Source: Methyloversatilis universalis EHg5 (GTDB lineage: Bacteria; Pseudomonadota; Gammaproteobacteria; Burkholderiales; Rhodocyclaceae). From it: a stretch of DNA of 64,000 nucleotides. Position 1 is the stretch's first letter. Each line of letters begins with the position of its first letter. The notes below the pieces were generated by a model. That model was not told the DNA's origin. It saw nothing but the letters and a program-made list of their open reading frames with translations, and did no database searches. Positions 1 through 9,726 of the stretch are shown here, one piece after another. The DNA is taken from assembly GCF_000378945.1 (NCBI RefSeq), contig NZ_KB900539.1, forward strand, positions 1,047,241-1,111,240, read 5' to 3'. A program made the translations under genes and the position numbers.

Positions 1-950
1 CGGATGAGGGTGGCCAGCGCGTCGGCGTTCAGCGAGGGCTGAGGCATCAGCACCGCAGCGCCGGCGTCGGACAGGAAGCGCGCGTTGCCGGTCTGGTGAT
101 CGTCGACCGCGTGCGGCAGCGGCACCAGCACCGAGGCGACGCCGGCAGCGGCCAGTTCGGCCACGGTGAGCGCGCCGGCACGGCAGATGACCAGATCGGC
201 CTGCGCATAGGCGCCAGCCATGTCCTGGATGAAAGGCTGCAGCGTGCCGTCTACGCCGGCGGCGGCATACGCTGTCTGCAGCGCCGGCATATTGCGTTCG
301 CCGGCCTGATGAATCACCTGCGGGCGCTCGCCTTCGGGAATCTTCGCCAGGGCCTGCGGCACCGTGTCGTTCAGCACCTGCGCGCCCAGGCTGCCGCCGA
401 CCACCAGAATGCGCAGCGGGCCGCTGCGACCGGCGCTGCGTGCAGCCGGGTCCGGCAGTGCCGCGATGTCGGCGCGTACCGGGTTGCCGGTCCAGTGCGC
501 CTTCGGCAGCGCGTCGGGGAAGCCGCCGAGTACCCGGTCGGCGACGCCGGCCAGCACGCGATTGGCCAGCCCGGCGATCGAATTCTGTTCGTGCAGCACC
601 AGCGGCGTGCCGCGCAGCGCGGCCATCATGCCGCCGGGGAAGGTGACGTAACCGCCCAGGCCCAGCACCACGTCCGGCTTGACCCGGCCGAGCACGCCCA
701 GCGCCTGCCAGAATCCGCGCATCAGATTGAGCGGCAGCAGGAGCTTGCGCAGCAGCCCCTTGCCACGCAGTGCGCCGAAGCGGATGGACTGCAGTTCGTA
801 GCCACGCGGCGGCACGATGCGGGCTTCCATGCCCTGGTCGTTGCCCAGCCAGACGATGTGCCAGCCGCGCGTGCGCAGCTCGTCGGCCACCGCCAGTCCC
901 GGGTAGATGTGACCGCCGGTGCCGCCGGCCATGATGAGCGCAGTGCTCAC
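1..950 (-). CDS. murG: MurG, UDP-GlcNAc:lipid I transferase (3' end outside window)
   Basis: Peripheral membrane glycosyltransferase that adds GlcNAc to lipid I to make lipid II, the last cytoplasmic step of peptidoglycan precursor synthesis. The glycine-rich N-terminal loop GGTGGHIYP is at about residues 9-17, followed by the second conserved loop [11 protein letters not shown]. Near the window edge is the UDP-GlcNAc-binding stretch with [11 protein letters not shown]. Only about 316 of the usual 355 or so codons are present, because the gene runs off position 1. The start is a GTG at 950 that overlaps the ftsW stop as GTGA, so translation is probably coupled. It is the last visible gene of the mra (dcw) operon. 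Confidence 0.95.
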   Translation of the reverse strand, partial: MSTALIMAGGTGGHIYPGLAVADELRTRGWHIVWLGNDQGMEARIVPPRGYELQSIRFGALRGKGLLRKLLLPLNLMRGFWQALGVLGRVKPDVVLGLGGYVTFPGGMMAALRGTPLVLHEQNSIAGLANRVLAGVADRVLGGFPDALPKAHWTGNPVRADIAALPDPAARSAGRSGPLRILVVGGSLGAQVLNDTVPQALAKIPEGERPQVIHQAGERNMPALQTAYAAAGVDGTLQPFIQDMAGAYAQADLVICRAGALTVAELAAAGVASVLVPLPHAVDDHQTGNARFLSDAGAAVLMPQPSLNADALATLI

Positions 951-2107
951 CGGCGGTTCTCCCAGTCGATGCGCAGGATGATGGCGAGCGCGATGCAATT
1001 GACCAGGATGCCGGAGCCGCCGTAGCTCATCAGCGGCAGCGTGAGGCCCTTGGTCGGCAGGATGCCCACGTTCACGCCCATATTGATGAAGGCCTGCACG
1101 CCGAACCAGATGCCTACGCCTTGCGCGACCAGACCGGCATAGGCGCGCTCCAGCAGCAGCGCGCGACGGCCGATGGCGAAGCAGCGGTGCACCACCAGCG
1201 CGAACAGGCCGATCACGCTGGCTACGCCGAACAGGCCCAGTTCCTCGCCGATCACCGCGAGCAGGAAATCGGTGTGCGCTTCAGGCAGGTAAAGCAGCTT
1301 TTCCACGCTGCCGCCGAGGCCGACGCCGAACCATTCGCCGCGGCCGAAGGCGATCAGCGAATGGGTGAGCTGGTAGCCCTTGCCCAGCGGATCGTTGTTG
1401 AACGGGTCGAGGAAGGCGATGAAGCGCCCCCAGCGCAGTTCGTTGAATCGGATGATGACCGCGAAGCCAGCCAGCGCGACCACACCCAGCGAGAAGAACA
1501 GCTTGCCGTTGATGCCGCCGAGGAAAAGCATGCCGAAGGCGATCAGCACGATGACCACGAAAGCGCCGTAGTCCGGCTCGGCCACCAGCAGCGCGCCGAC
1601 GAACAGGATGACCAGCGCCATCGGCACGAAGGCGCGACGGAAGGAGTGCATTTCAGGCAGCCGGCGCACGATGTAGCTGGCCGCGTACAGCACGGTGAAC
1701 AGCTTCACCAGTTCGGACGGCTGAAGGTTCACCGGACCGAGGTTGATCCAGCGGCGCGAGTTGTTCACCACCGAGCCGATGCCCGGTATCAGCACCAGCA
1801 GCAGCAGCACGATGCCGCCGAGAAACAGCCACATCGACCACGCCTGCCAGGTGCGCACCGGCACCTGAAAGGCCATCAGGCCGGCGACGCCGCCGATGGC
1901 GAGAAACACCGCCTGGCGGATCAGGAAGAACTCCTGCCGGTTGCCGGTGAAGCGGCTCATGTCGGCCACCGCAATCGATGCGGAGTACACCATCACGACG
2001 CCAATAAGCAGCAGGGCGACCGCCGGCCACAGCAGCCAGGGATCGAGTTCCGCAGTCTTGGCGGAATCGCCGAAACGCGGGGAGTCGAGACGCATGCTGC
2101 CACTCAT
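947..2107 (-). CDS. ftsW: FtsW, SEDS-family septal peptidoglycan polymerase
   Basis: Integral membrane glycosyltransferase that polymerises lipid II at the division septum together with FtsI. The 386-residue product has about ten hydrophobic segments starting near residue 20. It carries the SEDS signatures [10 protein letters not shown] and IGEELGLFG, and ends with [13 protein letters not shown] near the C-terminus, as in FtsW/RodA. I chose the ATG at 2107 because it overlaps the murD stop as ATGA. Longer reading upstream would lie inside murD. Position between murD and murG is the classical dcw order. Confidence 0.95.
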   Translation of the reverse strand: MSGSMRLDSPRFGDSAKTAELDPWLLWPAVALLLIGVVMVYSASIAVADMSRFTGNRQEFFLIRQAVFLAIGGVAGLMAFQVPVRTWQAWSMWLFLGGIVLLLLVLIPGIGSVVNNSRRWINLGPVNLQPSELVKLFTVLYAASYIVRRLPEMHSFRRAFVPMALVILFVGALLVAEPDYGAFVVIVLIAFGMLFLGGINGKLFFSLGVVALAGFAVIIRFNELRWGRFIAFLDPFNNDPLGKGYQLTHSLIAFGRGEWFGVGLGGSVEKLLYLPEAHTDFLLAVIGEELGLFGVASVIGLFALVVHRCFAIGRRALLLERAYAGLVAQGVGIWFGVQAFINMGVNVGILPTKGLTLPLMSYGGSGILVNCIALAIILRIDWENRR

Positions 2108-3495
2108 GGGCGCACTCCTTCGGTGGCAATACGCCGTGCCTCGGCGATGAACACGTCGGCGCGGTGAGCATAGTTGCGGAACATGTCCAGGCTGGCGCAG
2201 GCCGGCGACAGCAGCACTGCGTCGCCCGGCTGTGCGGCGGCAAAGGCGGCGCGGGTGGCGTCTTCCAGCGTGGCACAGCTCTGGTGGCTGACGCCGTGTG
2301 CCGACAGCACTTCGGCGATGGCCGGCGCGTCGCGGCCGATCAGCGCACAGAAGCGCGCGTGACGCGAACATACCGGGCCGAGCGGCGCGAAGTCCTGCCC
2401 CTTGCCGTCGCCGCCGAGGATGAGAGCGAGCGGCCGGCCAAGGCCTTCGATGGCCGCCACCGTGGCGCCGACATTGGTGCCCTTGGAATCGTCGATGAAA
2501 CGGACGCCGGCGTGTTCCAGCACGGTTTCGACCCGGTGCGGCAGGCCGGCGAAATCGCGCAGCGCCGCAATGCAGCGGTCCTGCGGCAGGCCGACCGCTT
2601 CGCACAGCGCCAGTGCGGCGAGCGCGTTGTGGGCGTTGTGCCGGCCGGCCAGTTTCATGTCGTCCAGCGCCAGCAGGGGCTGGCCGCCGCGCATCAGATG
2701 AATGCGGCCATCGACCGTGTGCAGACCGTAGTCATCGCCCGACGGCGCGTCGTCGCCGAAGCGGATCACGCGCGTGCCGTCCCGGCGCATTGCGCTTACC
2801 CAGCGGTCGTCGCGGTTCAGCACCTGTACCGTGTGCGTGCCGAAAATGCGCGCTTTTTCGGCTGCATAGGCCGGCATGCCGCCCGGGTGGCGGTCCAGGT
2901 GGTCCTGGGTCACATTGAGTACGGTGGCCGCATCGGCGTCCAGCGTGTCGGTGGTTTCGAGCTGGAAGCTGGACAGTTCCAGCACCCAGGCATCGGGTAC
3001 GCGGCCCTCGTCGAGTACGCGCATCAGTGCGTCGAGCGCAGCGGGCGAAATGTTGCCCGCCACTTCGGTGCTCAGACCGCAGGCGCGGCACAGCGCGCCG
3101 GTCAGCGTGGTGGTGGTGGTCTTGCCATTGGTGCCGGTGATGGCGATCACCTTCGTGCGTTCGCGCCAGCCCAGATCGCGCAGCGCGCGTGCGAACAGTT
3201 CGATCTCGCCCACCACCTCGATGCCGCGGCGTTTCGCTTCCTGCACCAGCGGCTCGTGCGGCGCGAGGCCCGGTGACAGCGCGAGCAGCGCGACGCCGTC
3301 CAGCAGGCTGTCGTCGAACTGACCGCAGCGCAGTTCGGCCGCCGGAATGTCGCGCGCCAGCGCGTCCAGCCCCGGCGGCGCCACGCGGCTGTCCGCCACG
3401 CGCAGCACCGCGCCCTGACGCCCGCACCAGCGGGCCATCGCCAGGCCGGATTCGCCGAGGCCAAGAACGAGGACGTGGGTGCTGAGGAGACTCAC
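2104..3495 (-). CDS. murD: MurD, UDP-MurNAc-L-alanine:D-glutamate ligase
   Basis: Cytoplasmic ATP-dependent ligase that adds D-glutamate to UDP-MurNAc-L-Ala. The N-terminal Rossmann motif VLGLGESG is at residues 10-17, the ATP loop GTNGKTTTTT at 121-130, and the C-terminal half carries the expected DDSKGTN and HR(V)E motifs. The 463-aa length is normal. The start is a GTG at 3495. It is preceded not by mraY directly but by a 230-bp insertion: a short ORF that repeats the MurD N-terminus and stops as GTGA on this start codon. MurD translation therefore probably depends on coupling to that leader ORF. No good independent Shine-Dalgarno is evident apart from GGAGCGGAA just upstream. Confidence 0.94.
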   Translation of the reverse strand: MSLLSTHVLVLGLGESGLAMARWCGRQGAVLRVADSRVAPPGLDALARDIPAAELRCGQFDDSLLDGVALLALSPGLAPHEPLVQEAKRRGIEVVGEIELFARALRDLGWRERTKVIAITGTNGKTTTTTLTGALCRACGLSTEVAGNISPAALDALMRVLDEGRVPDAWVLELSSFQLETTDTLDADAATVLNVTQDHLDRHPGGMPAYAAEKARIFGTHTVQVLNRDDRWVSAMRRDGTRVIRFGDDAPSGDDYGLHTVDGRIHLMRGGQPLLALDDMKLAGRHNAHNALAALALCEAVGLPQDRCIAALRDFAGLPHRVETVLEHAGVRFIDDSKGTNVGATVAAIEGLGRPLALILGGDGKGQDFAPLGPVCSRHARFCALIGRDAPAIAEVLSAHGVSHQSCATLEDATRAAFAAAQPGDAVLLSPACASLDMFRNYAHRADVFIAEARRIATEGVRP

Positions 3496-3725
3496 TTCCG
3501 CTCCTCCACCGCGCCGTCCGCCGGGCCGCCCCAAGGACGAGCGCAGCCCCCTCGGGGGGCAGCGAACGAAGTGAGCGTGGGGGACACCGCGCCGTCCGCC
3601 GGGCCGCCCCAAGGACGAGCGCAGCCCCCTCGGGGGGCAGCGAACGAAGTGAGCGTGGGGGCCGTCACTCCCAGGCCGGATTCGCCGAGGCCGAGGACGA
3701 GGACGTGGGTTCCGAGGAGGCTCAT
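3492..3725 (-). pseudogene. Duplicated murD 5' end fused to repeat-encoded leader ORF
   Basis: A 77-codon open frame begins with ATG at 3725, overlapping the mraY stop as TGATG, exactly where murD should start. Its first 18 residues ([18 protein letters not shown]) match the start of the real MurD with only a couple of changes. It then runs into two copies of a 26-codon repeat (PTLTSFAAPRGGCARPWGG and similar) and stops at 3492-3494, inside the GTGA that starts murD. I read it as the original murD start, displaced by insertion of intergenic repeats with duplication of about 60 bp. It may now act only as a translated leader. The two murD-like 5' ends differ at several silent or near-silent positions, so the event is not brand new. 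Confidence 0.75.
3508..3661. repeat. Two tandem 78-bp intergenic-type repeats
   Basis: Two near-identical units start at 3508 and 3586, a period of 78 bp (26 codons, so the reading frame is preserved). Each contains an internal dyad CCCCCTCGGGGGG (left arm AGCCCCCTC, right arm GGGGGGC) and the string GAACGAAGTGAGCGTGGGGG. From memory, sequences of this kind are scattered as intergenic palindromic repeats in many betaproteobacteria; this is recalled, not searched. Here they sit inside an essential operon, between mraY and murD. Confidence 0.85.
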
Positions 3726-4813
3726 CAGCGCAGCTTCAGCGTCGACAGGCCGAACAGCACCAGCATCAGCGTGATGATCCAGAAGCGCACCACCACCTGG
3801 GTTTCCTTCCAGCCGCCCAGTTCGTAGTGGTGGTGCAGCGGCGCCATGCGGAAGATGCGCTTGCCGCCGGACCACTTGAAATAGAGCACCTGGATCATGA
3901 CCGACAGCGTTTCGGCGACGAACAGGCCGCCCATGATGAACAGCACGATTTCCTGCCGGACCACCACGGCGACGGTGCCGAGCGCGGCGCCCAGCGCCAG
4001 CGCGCCGACGTCGCCCATGAATACTTCCGCCGGATAGGCGTTGAACCAAAGGAAGCCGAGGCCGGCGCCGCACAGCGCGCCGCAGAAGATGGCCAGTTCG
4101 CCGGCGCCCGGGATGAAGGGCACACCGAGATAGCGCGAGAACACTGCGTTGCCGGCGACGTAGGCGAAGATGGCCAGCGCGCCGCTCACCATCACGGCCG
4201 GCATGGTGGCCAGGCCGTCGAGGCCGTCGGTCAGGTTGACCGCGTGGCTGGTGCCGACGATGACGAAATAGGTGAGCACCATGAAGCCGATGGCGCCCAG
4301 CGGGTAGGCCACGGTCTTGAAGAAGGGCACGATCAGTTCGAGCTGGGCCGGCTCCTGCGCGGTCAGGCCGAGGTAGACCGCGGCACCGGCGGCGAACACC
4401 GAGGACCAGAAGAATTTCGGCTTCGCCGGCAGACCCTTCGGGTTGCGATGCACTACCTTGCGCCAGTCATCCACCCAGCCCACCGCGCCGAAACCCAGCG
4501 TGACGATGAGCACCACCCAGACGTAGCGGTTGGACAGGTCGGCCCACAGCAGTGTGGTGACGCCGAGCGCGATCAGGATGAGGGCGCCGCCCATGGTGGG
4601 CGTGCCGGCCTTGGTCAGGTGCGACTTCGGGCCGTCGTCGCGCACCGCCTGACCGATCTTGTACTCGGTCAGCTTGCGGATGAGCATGGGGCCGAACATC
4701 CAGCAGATGGCCAGCGAACTCATCATCGCCAGCACCGCCCGCAGCGTGATGTAGTTCAGCACATTGAAGGCGCGGATGTCCTGCGCCAGCCAGCGGGCAA
4801 GTTCAAGAAGCAT
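3725..4813 (-). CDS. mraY: MraY, phospho-MurNAc-pentapeptide transferase
   Basis: Integral membrane enzyme that transfers phospho-MurNAc-pentapeptide to undecaprenyl phosphate, giving lipid I. The 362-aa length matches the family. Multiple membrane segments are visible, with the conserved loop KAGTPTMGG, the catalytic-region motif [10 protein letters not shown], the motif [11 protein letters not shown] and the histidine motif MAPLHHHYE near the C-terminus. The ATG at 4813 overlaps the 3' end of murF by 11 bp. The stop overlaps a displaced copy of the murD start (TGATG). Confidence 0.96.
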   Translation of the reverse strand: MLLELARWLAQDIRAFNVLNYITLRAVLAMMSSLAICWMFGPMLIRKLTEYKIGQAVRDDGPKSHLTKAGTPTMGGALILIALGVTTLLWADLSNRYVWVVLIVTLGFGAVGWVDDWRKVVHRNPKGLPAKPKFFWSSVFAAGAAVYLGLTAQEPAQLELIVPFFKTVAYPLGAIGFMVLTYFVIVGTSHAVNLTDGLDGLATMPAVMVSGALAIFAYVAGNAVFSRYLGVPFIPGAGELAIFCGALCGAGLGFLWFNAYPAEVFMGDVGALALGAALGTVAVVVRQEIVLFIMGGLFVAETLSVMIQVLYFKWSGGKRIFRMAPLHHHYELGGWKETQVVVRFWIITLMLVLFGLSTLKLR

Positions 4814-6200
4814 GGGTGTCGTGTCCGGAGTGTGCGATCAGCGCGTCGGCGACGCGCTCCATGCGCATGAAGCGCGAGCCCTTCACCAGCACCGTGGTGG
4901 AGGCGTCGAGCTGCGGGCGCAGAACGTCGGCGATGGCCGCGTGATCGGGGTAGTGGAGGGCGCCGCTGCCGAAGGCGGCGACCGCCGCGCGTGCGGCCTC
5001 GCCGGTGGCGAGCAGCGCGTCGATGCCGCGTTCGAGCGCGTAGGCGCCGGCTTCGCGGTGGAATTCAGGGCCCTGGTCGCCGACTTCGCCCATGTCGCCC
5101 AGCACCAGGATGCGGCGGCCAGATGCGGATGCCAGCACGTCGATGGCGGCGCGCACCGAATCCGGATTGGCGTTGTAGGTATCGTCGATCACGACGCTGC
5201 CAGCCAGGCCAGCGCGCACCTGCTGGCGACCCTTGACGCCTTCGAAGCGGCTCAGCGCCCACACGACGGCGGCCATGTCGGCGCCGGCGGCGAGTGCGGC
5301 CGTGGCGGCGCACAGCGCGTTGCGGGCGTTGTGCAGGCCGGGCACGCGCAGCGTGATGCGCGCGGTGCCGAAGGCGCCGCGCAGGTCGAGACGGTAGCCC
5401 AGCCCTTCGGACGTGGTGTCTGCGACCACTTCGGCCGCGTGGCCGAGGCTGAAGCGCAGTACCTTGCGGCCGGCGTTGCGGCCGCACCAGTAATCGGCGA
5501 ACTCGTCGTCGCCATTGACCACGGCGATGCCGTCGCCGCCGAGCGCGTCGAACACGTCGCCGTTCTCGCGCGCGACTTCGGCCACGCTGTTCATGAATTC
5601 GAGGTGTTCGCGCTGGGCATTGTTCACCAGCGCCACGGTTGGTTTCGCCATGCCGGCCAGCCAGGCGATTTCGCCCGGATGGTTCATGCCCATCTCGATC
5701 ACCGCCATGCGGTGCGTGTCGCGCAGGCCGAACAGCATCAGCGGCACGCCGATGTCGTTGTTCAGGTTGCCGCGCGTGGCCAGTACCGCGCTGTCCGGCT
5801 GCCAGCCGACGCTGGCGGCGTGGGCACGCAGGATGGCGGCGATCATTTCCTTGACCGTGGTCTTGCCGTTGCTGCCGGTGACGCCGATCAGCGGCAGCGT
5901 GAAGCGGCTGCGCCAGGCGCGCGCGATGTCGCCCAGCGCGATGCGGGTGTCGGCGACGCGGATCAGCGTGCCGACGGCGTGCGCGCAGTCGTGGGCGATG
6001 AGCGCGACCGAGGCGCCAGCCGCCTGCACGTCGGCGATGAAGTCATGCGCATCGAAGCGCTCGCCACGCAGCGCGACGAACAGGTCGCCGGCCTTCACCG
6101 CGCGACTGTCGGTCGAGAAACCGCAGATGTCGACATCCGGCCCGCTCAGCGTGCCGCCGCACGCTGCGGCGATGTCCGAAGCTGTCCACAGCGCGTTCAT
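4803..6200 (-). CDS. murF: MurF, UDP-MurNAc-tripeptide:D-Ala-D-Ala ligase
   Basis: Cytoplasmic Mur ligase that adds D-alanyl-D-alanine to complete the UDP-MurNAc-pentapeptide. ATP loop [10 protein letters not shown] is at about residues 106-115, preceded by the TDSR motif typical of MurE/MurF N-terminal domains. The C-terminal domain holds [10 protein letters not shown] and VLGDMGEVG. Length is 465 aa. The ATG at 6200 overlaps the murE stop as ATGA; an upstream in-frame extension is rich in arginine and lies inside murE. Confidence 0.95.
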   Translation of the reverse strand: MNALWTASDIAAACGGTLSGPDVDICGFSTDSRAVKAGDLFVALRGERFDAHDFIADVQAAGASVALIAHDCAHAVGTLIRVADTRIALGDIARAWRSRFTLPLIGVTGSNGKTTVKEMIAAILRAHAASVGWQPDSAVLATRGNLNNDIGVPLMLFGLRDTHRMAVIEMGMNHPGEIAWLAGMAKPTVALVNNAQREHLEFMNSVAEVARENGDVFDALGGDGIAVVNGDDEFADYWCGRNAGRKVLRFSLGHAAEVVADTTSEGLGYRLDLRGAFGTARITLRVPGLHNARNALCAATAALAAGADMAAVVWALSRFEGVKGRQQVRAGLAGSVVIDDTYNANPDSVRAAIDVLASASGRRILVLGDMGEVGDQGPEFHREAGAYALERGIDALLATGEAARAAVAAFGSGALHYPDHAAIADVLRPQLDASTTVLVKGSRFMRMERVADALIAHSGHDTHAS

Positions 6201-7690
6201 TGCACGCCTCCGCGGGCGGCGAGTGCGGCGGCGGCCTGATCGGCGTCCGACCACGGCGTGCGTACACCGGCCACCTCCTGATAGGGCTCGTGTCCCTTGC
6301 CGGCGATCAGCACCACGTCACGCGGATCTGCGCCGGTTACAGCGGCGCGGATGGCGATCCCGCGGTCCCGTTCGCGCTGCACGTCGGCACAGGCGGGCAG
6401 GCCGGCGGCGATGTCTTCGAGGATGGCGTCCGGTTCTTCGCCGCGCGGGTTGTCCGAAGTGATCCAGGTGCGCGTGGCGTGTTCGTAGGCGACCGCACCC
6501 ATCAGCGGCCGCTTGCCCGGGTCGCGGTCGCCGCCGCAGCCGAATACGCACAGAAGGCGTCCGCCGCGCGCCGCCGCCACCGGCTGCAGCGCGCGCAGCG
6601 CCTGCTCCAGCGCGTCAGGCGTGTGGGCGTAATCGACCACCACCAGCGGTTCGCCGCGACCACCGAGGCGCTGCATGCGACCGGGCGGCGGCACCAGCGT
6701 GCCGGCCACGCGCGCGGCGTCGGCCAGCGTAATGCCGGCATGCAGCAGGCAGCCTGTGACTGCCAGCAGGTTCTGCACGTTGAAACGGCCGACCAGGGCC
6801 GCGTCCACCTTCGCACATTCGTCGCCGCGTTCGATGTCGAAGTGCAGGCCGTGTGCCGGATCGACGTTGCGGGCGCGCAGACCGGTCACGCCCGGCGGCA
6901 GGTCGGCGTCCAGTGCGCAGCCGGTCACCGGCAGGCGGGCCGCAGTGACGGTGGCGAGCATGCGGCCGAAGGCGTCGTCGGTATTGATCACTGCGGCCTG
7001 CAGGCCCGGGTGGGAGAACAGCGCGGCCTTGGCGGCGCCGTAATGCTGCATGTCCGGGTGGTAGTCGAGGTGGTCGCGGGTGAGGTTGGTGAAGGCCGCG
7101 GTGTGGATGCGCACGCCGTCGATGCGACCCTGGTCCAGGCCGATCGACGAAACCTCCATCGCGCAGGCGGTGGCGCCGGCAGCGCGCAGGTCGGCCAGCG
7201 TCTGATGCACGCTCACCACATCCGGCGTGGTGTTGGCGGATTCGGCGAGCTGGCCCGGCAGGCCGCAGCCCAGCGTGCCGATCACGCCGCAGCGGGTGCC
7301 GAGCGTGCCCATCGCCTGGGCGATCCACTGACTGACCGAGGTTTTGCCATTGGTACCGGTGACGCCGATCACGTGCAGCGCGGCCGACGGGTGGTCGAGC
7401 AGTGCGTCCGCCAGCGCGCCGGCATGGGCATGCAGATCGGCGACCTCGATCACCGGCACCGCCGCGCCTGCAGGTGCGCCGCCGGCTTCGCACAGCACCG
7501 CGCAGGCACCGGCCGCGATGGCGGCGTCGATGAAGCGGCGACCGTCGGTGCGCTGACCGGGCAGCGCGAAAAACAGGTCGCCTGGCTGTACACGGCGCGA
7601 ATCCGCACGCACCGCGCGCGGCGCGATGCTCTGGCGGGCCAGCGTCTCGCGTACGCGGGCCACGGTCTGTCCGGCGTCGGCGGCGCTCAC
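6197..7690 (-). CDS. murE: MurE, UDP-MurNAc-dipeptide:meso-diaminopimelate ligase
   Basis: Adds the third residue of the stem peptide. The ATP loop TGTNGKTS is at residues 111-118. The C-terminal DNPRGEEP motif is the meso-diaminopimelate specificity signature, so the peptidoglycan is predicted to be of the usual Gram-negative mDAP type. The 497-aa protein starts with a GTG at 7690 that overlaps the ftsI stop as GTGA. Confidence 0.95.
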   Translation of the reverse strand: MSAADAGQTVARVRETLARQSIAPRAVRADSRRVQPGDLFFALPGQRTDGRRFIDAAIAAGACAVLCEAGGAPAGAAVPVIEVADLHAHAGALADALLDHPSAALHVIGVTGTNGKTSVSQWIAQAMGTLGTRCGVIGTLGCGLPGQLAESANTTPDVVSVHQTLADLRAAGATACAMEVSSIGLDQGRIDGVRIHTAAFTNLTRDHLDYHPDMQHYGAAKAALFSHPGLQAAVINTDDAFGRMLATVTAARLPVTGCALDADLPPGVTGLRARNVDPAHGLHFDIERGDECAKVDAALVGRFNVQNLLAVTGCLLHAGITLADAARVAGTLVPPPGRMQRLGGRGEPLVVVDYAHTPDALEQALRALQPVAAARGGRLLCVFGCGGDRDPGKRPLMGAVAYEHATRTWITSDNPRGEEPDAILEDIAAGLPACADVQRERDRGIAIRAAVTGADPRDVVLIAGKGHEPYQEVAGVRTPWSDADQAAAALAARGGVQ

Positions 7691-9453
7691 CAGCCCTCCT
7701 TGCCGGTGACCGAATTCTTCGCCATCTGCAGCACGGGTACCGGCGCATCCGGCGGTACGCCGGTGGCGCGCAGCGTGGCATTCATGATGTCGGAGAACAC
7801 CGGGGCGGCGACCTGGCCGCCGTAATGCACGCCGTTCGACGGCTCGTCGATCATCACCGCGACGATGTAGCGCGGGTCGGACACCGGCGCGAAGCCGACG
7901 AAGGAAGCGATGTACTTGTTCGCGTAGGCGCCGCCTTCGAGCTTGTGTGCGGTACCGGTCTTGCCGGCTACGCGGTAGCCGGGAATCTGTGCCTTGGGCG
8001 CAGTGCCGCCGGGGCCGGCCGCCATTTCGAGCATGCGACGCACTTCGCGTGCGGTCTGTGCCGAGAACACCTGCATGCCGTTGACCTGGGGCGCGTCGAC
8101 CCGCGTGAGCGACAGCGGAATCAGGTCGCCGTCGCGCGCGAACACCATGTAGGCGCGCGCCATCTGCATCAGCGTGACCGACATGCCGTGGCCGTAGGAC
8201 ATGGTGGCCTGTTCCACCGGCTTCCAGCTCGCGGCCGGACGCAGGCGGCCGCCGGCCTCGCCCGGGAAGCCCAGGCGCAGCGGCGAGCCGAAACCCATCT
8301 GGTCATACACATGCCACATGTCCGACGGCTTGAAGGTGCCGGCGATCTTGGCCACACCGACGTTGGACGACTTCTGGATCACCTCGGCCAGCGACAGCGT
8401 GCCGTGCGAGTGCGCGTCGCCGATCGACGCCCGGCCGAAGAACAGCTTGCCGGCGCAGTCCACCGGCGTGTCGAAGGTGTAGCGACCACTTTCCAGCGCC
8501 ATCGCCGCGATGATGGGCTTGATGGTCGAGCCCGGCTCGTAGGTGTCGGTGAAGGCGCGATTGCGCAGCGGCGGGCCGCTCAGCTGATCGCGGTTGTTCG
8601 GGTTGTAAGTGGGCCAGTTGGCCAGTGCCAGCACTTCGCCGGTGCGGGTGTCCAGCACCACAGCGCTGCCGGCACGTGCCTTGTGATCGGTCACCGCCTG
8701 CTTGAGCTTGCTGTGCACCAGGAACTGCAGACGTGCGTCGATGGCGAGGCGTACGTCGCCGCCGTCGCGCGGCGGGGCCAGCACCTCGATGTCCTCGACC
8801 ACGTTGCGGCGGGCGTCGGTGATGACGCGGCGCTGGCCGACCTGGCCGGTCAGCGGCCGGTTCATCGCCAGTTCGATGCCTTCCAGCCCGTTGTCGTCCA
8901 TGCCGGTGAAACCGACCACGTGCGCACTTACTTCGCCGTGCGGGTAGTAGCGGCGGTACTCCGGTTCGGCGCGGATGCCCGGCAGCTTGAGGGCCAGGAT
9001 CTGCTTGGCGATTTCAGGCTGCACCTGGCGTTTCAGATAGCTGCGACCGCGGTTTTCCGGAATCTTGCGGGCGATTTCGCGGTGGTCCATGCCCAGCAGT
9101 TCGGCCAGCTGACGGATCTGCGCCGGCGACAGCTTTTCGGCACCGATGTCTTTCGGATTGGCCTTGGCATCGCTCCGGGTCGGGCGCGACTCGGCGACGA
9201 TGGCCGACACCTGGGTGCTCATCGCGAGCACCTGCTCGTTGCGGTCGAGCACCCGGCCGCGTGAGGCCGGCGTCGGCAGCACGCGCGAGAAGCGCTCTTC
9301 GCCCTTGCGCTGATAGAACTCGTCATTGACCACCTGCAGCCAGAAGGCGCGGGCCACCAGGCCGCCGAACAGCGCCATCATGACGATGAGCATCAGGCGG
9401 GCGCGCCAGGCGGGCAGCAGTTCGGCGAGCAGCGGGTTGTGGGCGAACTTCAT
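7687..9453 (-). CDS. ftsI: FtsI (PBP3), septal peptidoglycan transpeptidase
   Basis: Class B penicillin-binding protein that cross-links septal peptidoglycan in partnership with FtsW. A single N-terminal membrane anchor (about residues 20-40) is followed by the pedestal domain and a transpeptidase domain with all three active-site motifs: STIK (309-312, nucleophile Ser309), SSN (362-364) and KTG (498-500). The 588-aa length is normal. The ATG at 9453 overlaps the ftsL stop as ATGA. The longer open frame upstream lies in ftsL and was not used. Confidence 0.95.
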   Translation of the reverse strand: MKFAHNPLLAELLPAWRARLMLIVMMALFGGLVARAFWLQVVNDEFYQRKGEERFSRVLPTPASRGRVLDRNEQVLAMSTQVSAIVAESRPTRSDAKANPKDIGAEKLSPAQIRQLAELLGMDHREIARKIPENRGRSYLKRQVQPEIAKQILALKLPGIRAEPEYRRYYPHGEVSAHVVGFTGMDDNGLEGIELAMNRPLTGQVGQRRVITDARRNVVEDIEVLAPPRDGGDVRLAIDARLQFLVHSKLKQAVTDHKARAGSAVVLDTRTGEVLALANWPTYNPNNRDQLSGPPLRNRAFTDTYEPGSTIKPIIAAMALESGRYTFDTPVDCAGKLFFGRASIGDAHSHGTLSLAEVIQKSSNVGVAKIAGTFKPSDMWHVYDQMGFGSPLRLGFPGEAGGRLRPAASWKPVEQATMSYGHGMSVTLMQMARAYMVFARDGDLIPLSLTRVDAPQVNGMQVFSAQTAREVRRMLEMAAGPGGTAPKAQIPGYRVAGKTGTAHKLEGGAYANKYIASFVGFAPVSDPRYIVAVMIDEPSNGVHYGGQVAAPVFSDIMNATLRATGVPPDAPVPVLQMAKNSVTGKEGW

Positions 9454-9725
9454 TGTCCGGCCTCGGTGGAGTCGATCACGATGATGCGGTTGGGGTCGGG
9501 CGCACGCATGCGCAGCTTGGTTTCCGCCAGATCGGAAATCCGGGCATGCGCGGCCAGCGCTCCTTGCTCGATCTGCAGCTGGCCCCACTCGGTTTCGAGC
9601 ACCCGCATGCGGGTGAGCTCACGTTCGAGTTCGGTGTGCAGCGCGCGCGAGCGGTGCTGCGACGACACCATGGACACCGCGCTGATAACCAGTGCGGCGA
9701 TCAGGAGCAGATTCAGGCGCAGCAC
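9450..9725 (-). CDS. ftsL: FtsL, bitopic division protein
   Basis: Small membrane protein (91 aa) that joins FtsB and FtsQ in the complex activating FtsWI. It has a short cytoplasmic end, one membrane segment (LNLLLIAALVISAVSMV, about residues 4-20) and a periplasmic heptad-rich coiled coil. This fits the family by architecture and by position between rsmH and ftsI. The start is a GTG at 9725, one base beyond the rsmH stop (TGAC followed by GTG). The longer frame upstream would overlap rsmH. Confidence 0.88.
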   Translation of the reverse strand: MLRLNLLLIAALVISAVSMVSSQHRSRALHTELERELTRMRVLETEWGQLQIEQGALAAHARISDLAETKLRMRAPDPNRIIVIDSTEAGQ

Positions 9726-9726
9726 G

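Noticed and set aside
3508..3661. Tandem repeats considered as a CRISPR array
   Set aside because: Only two directly adjoining 78-bp units with no spacers.
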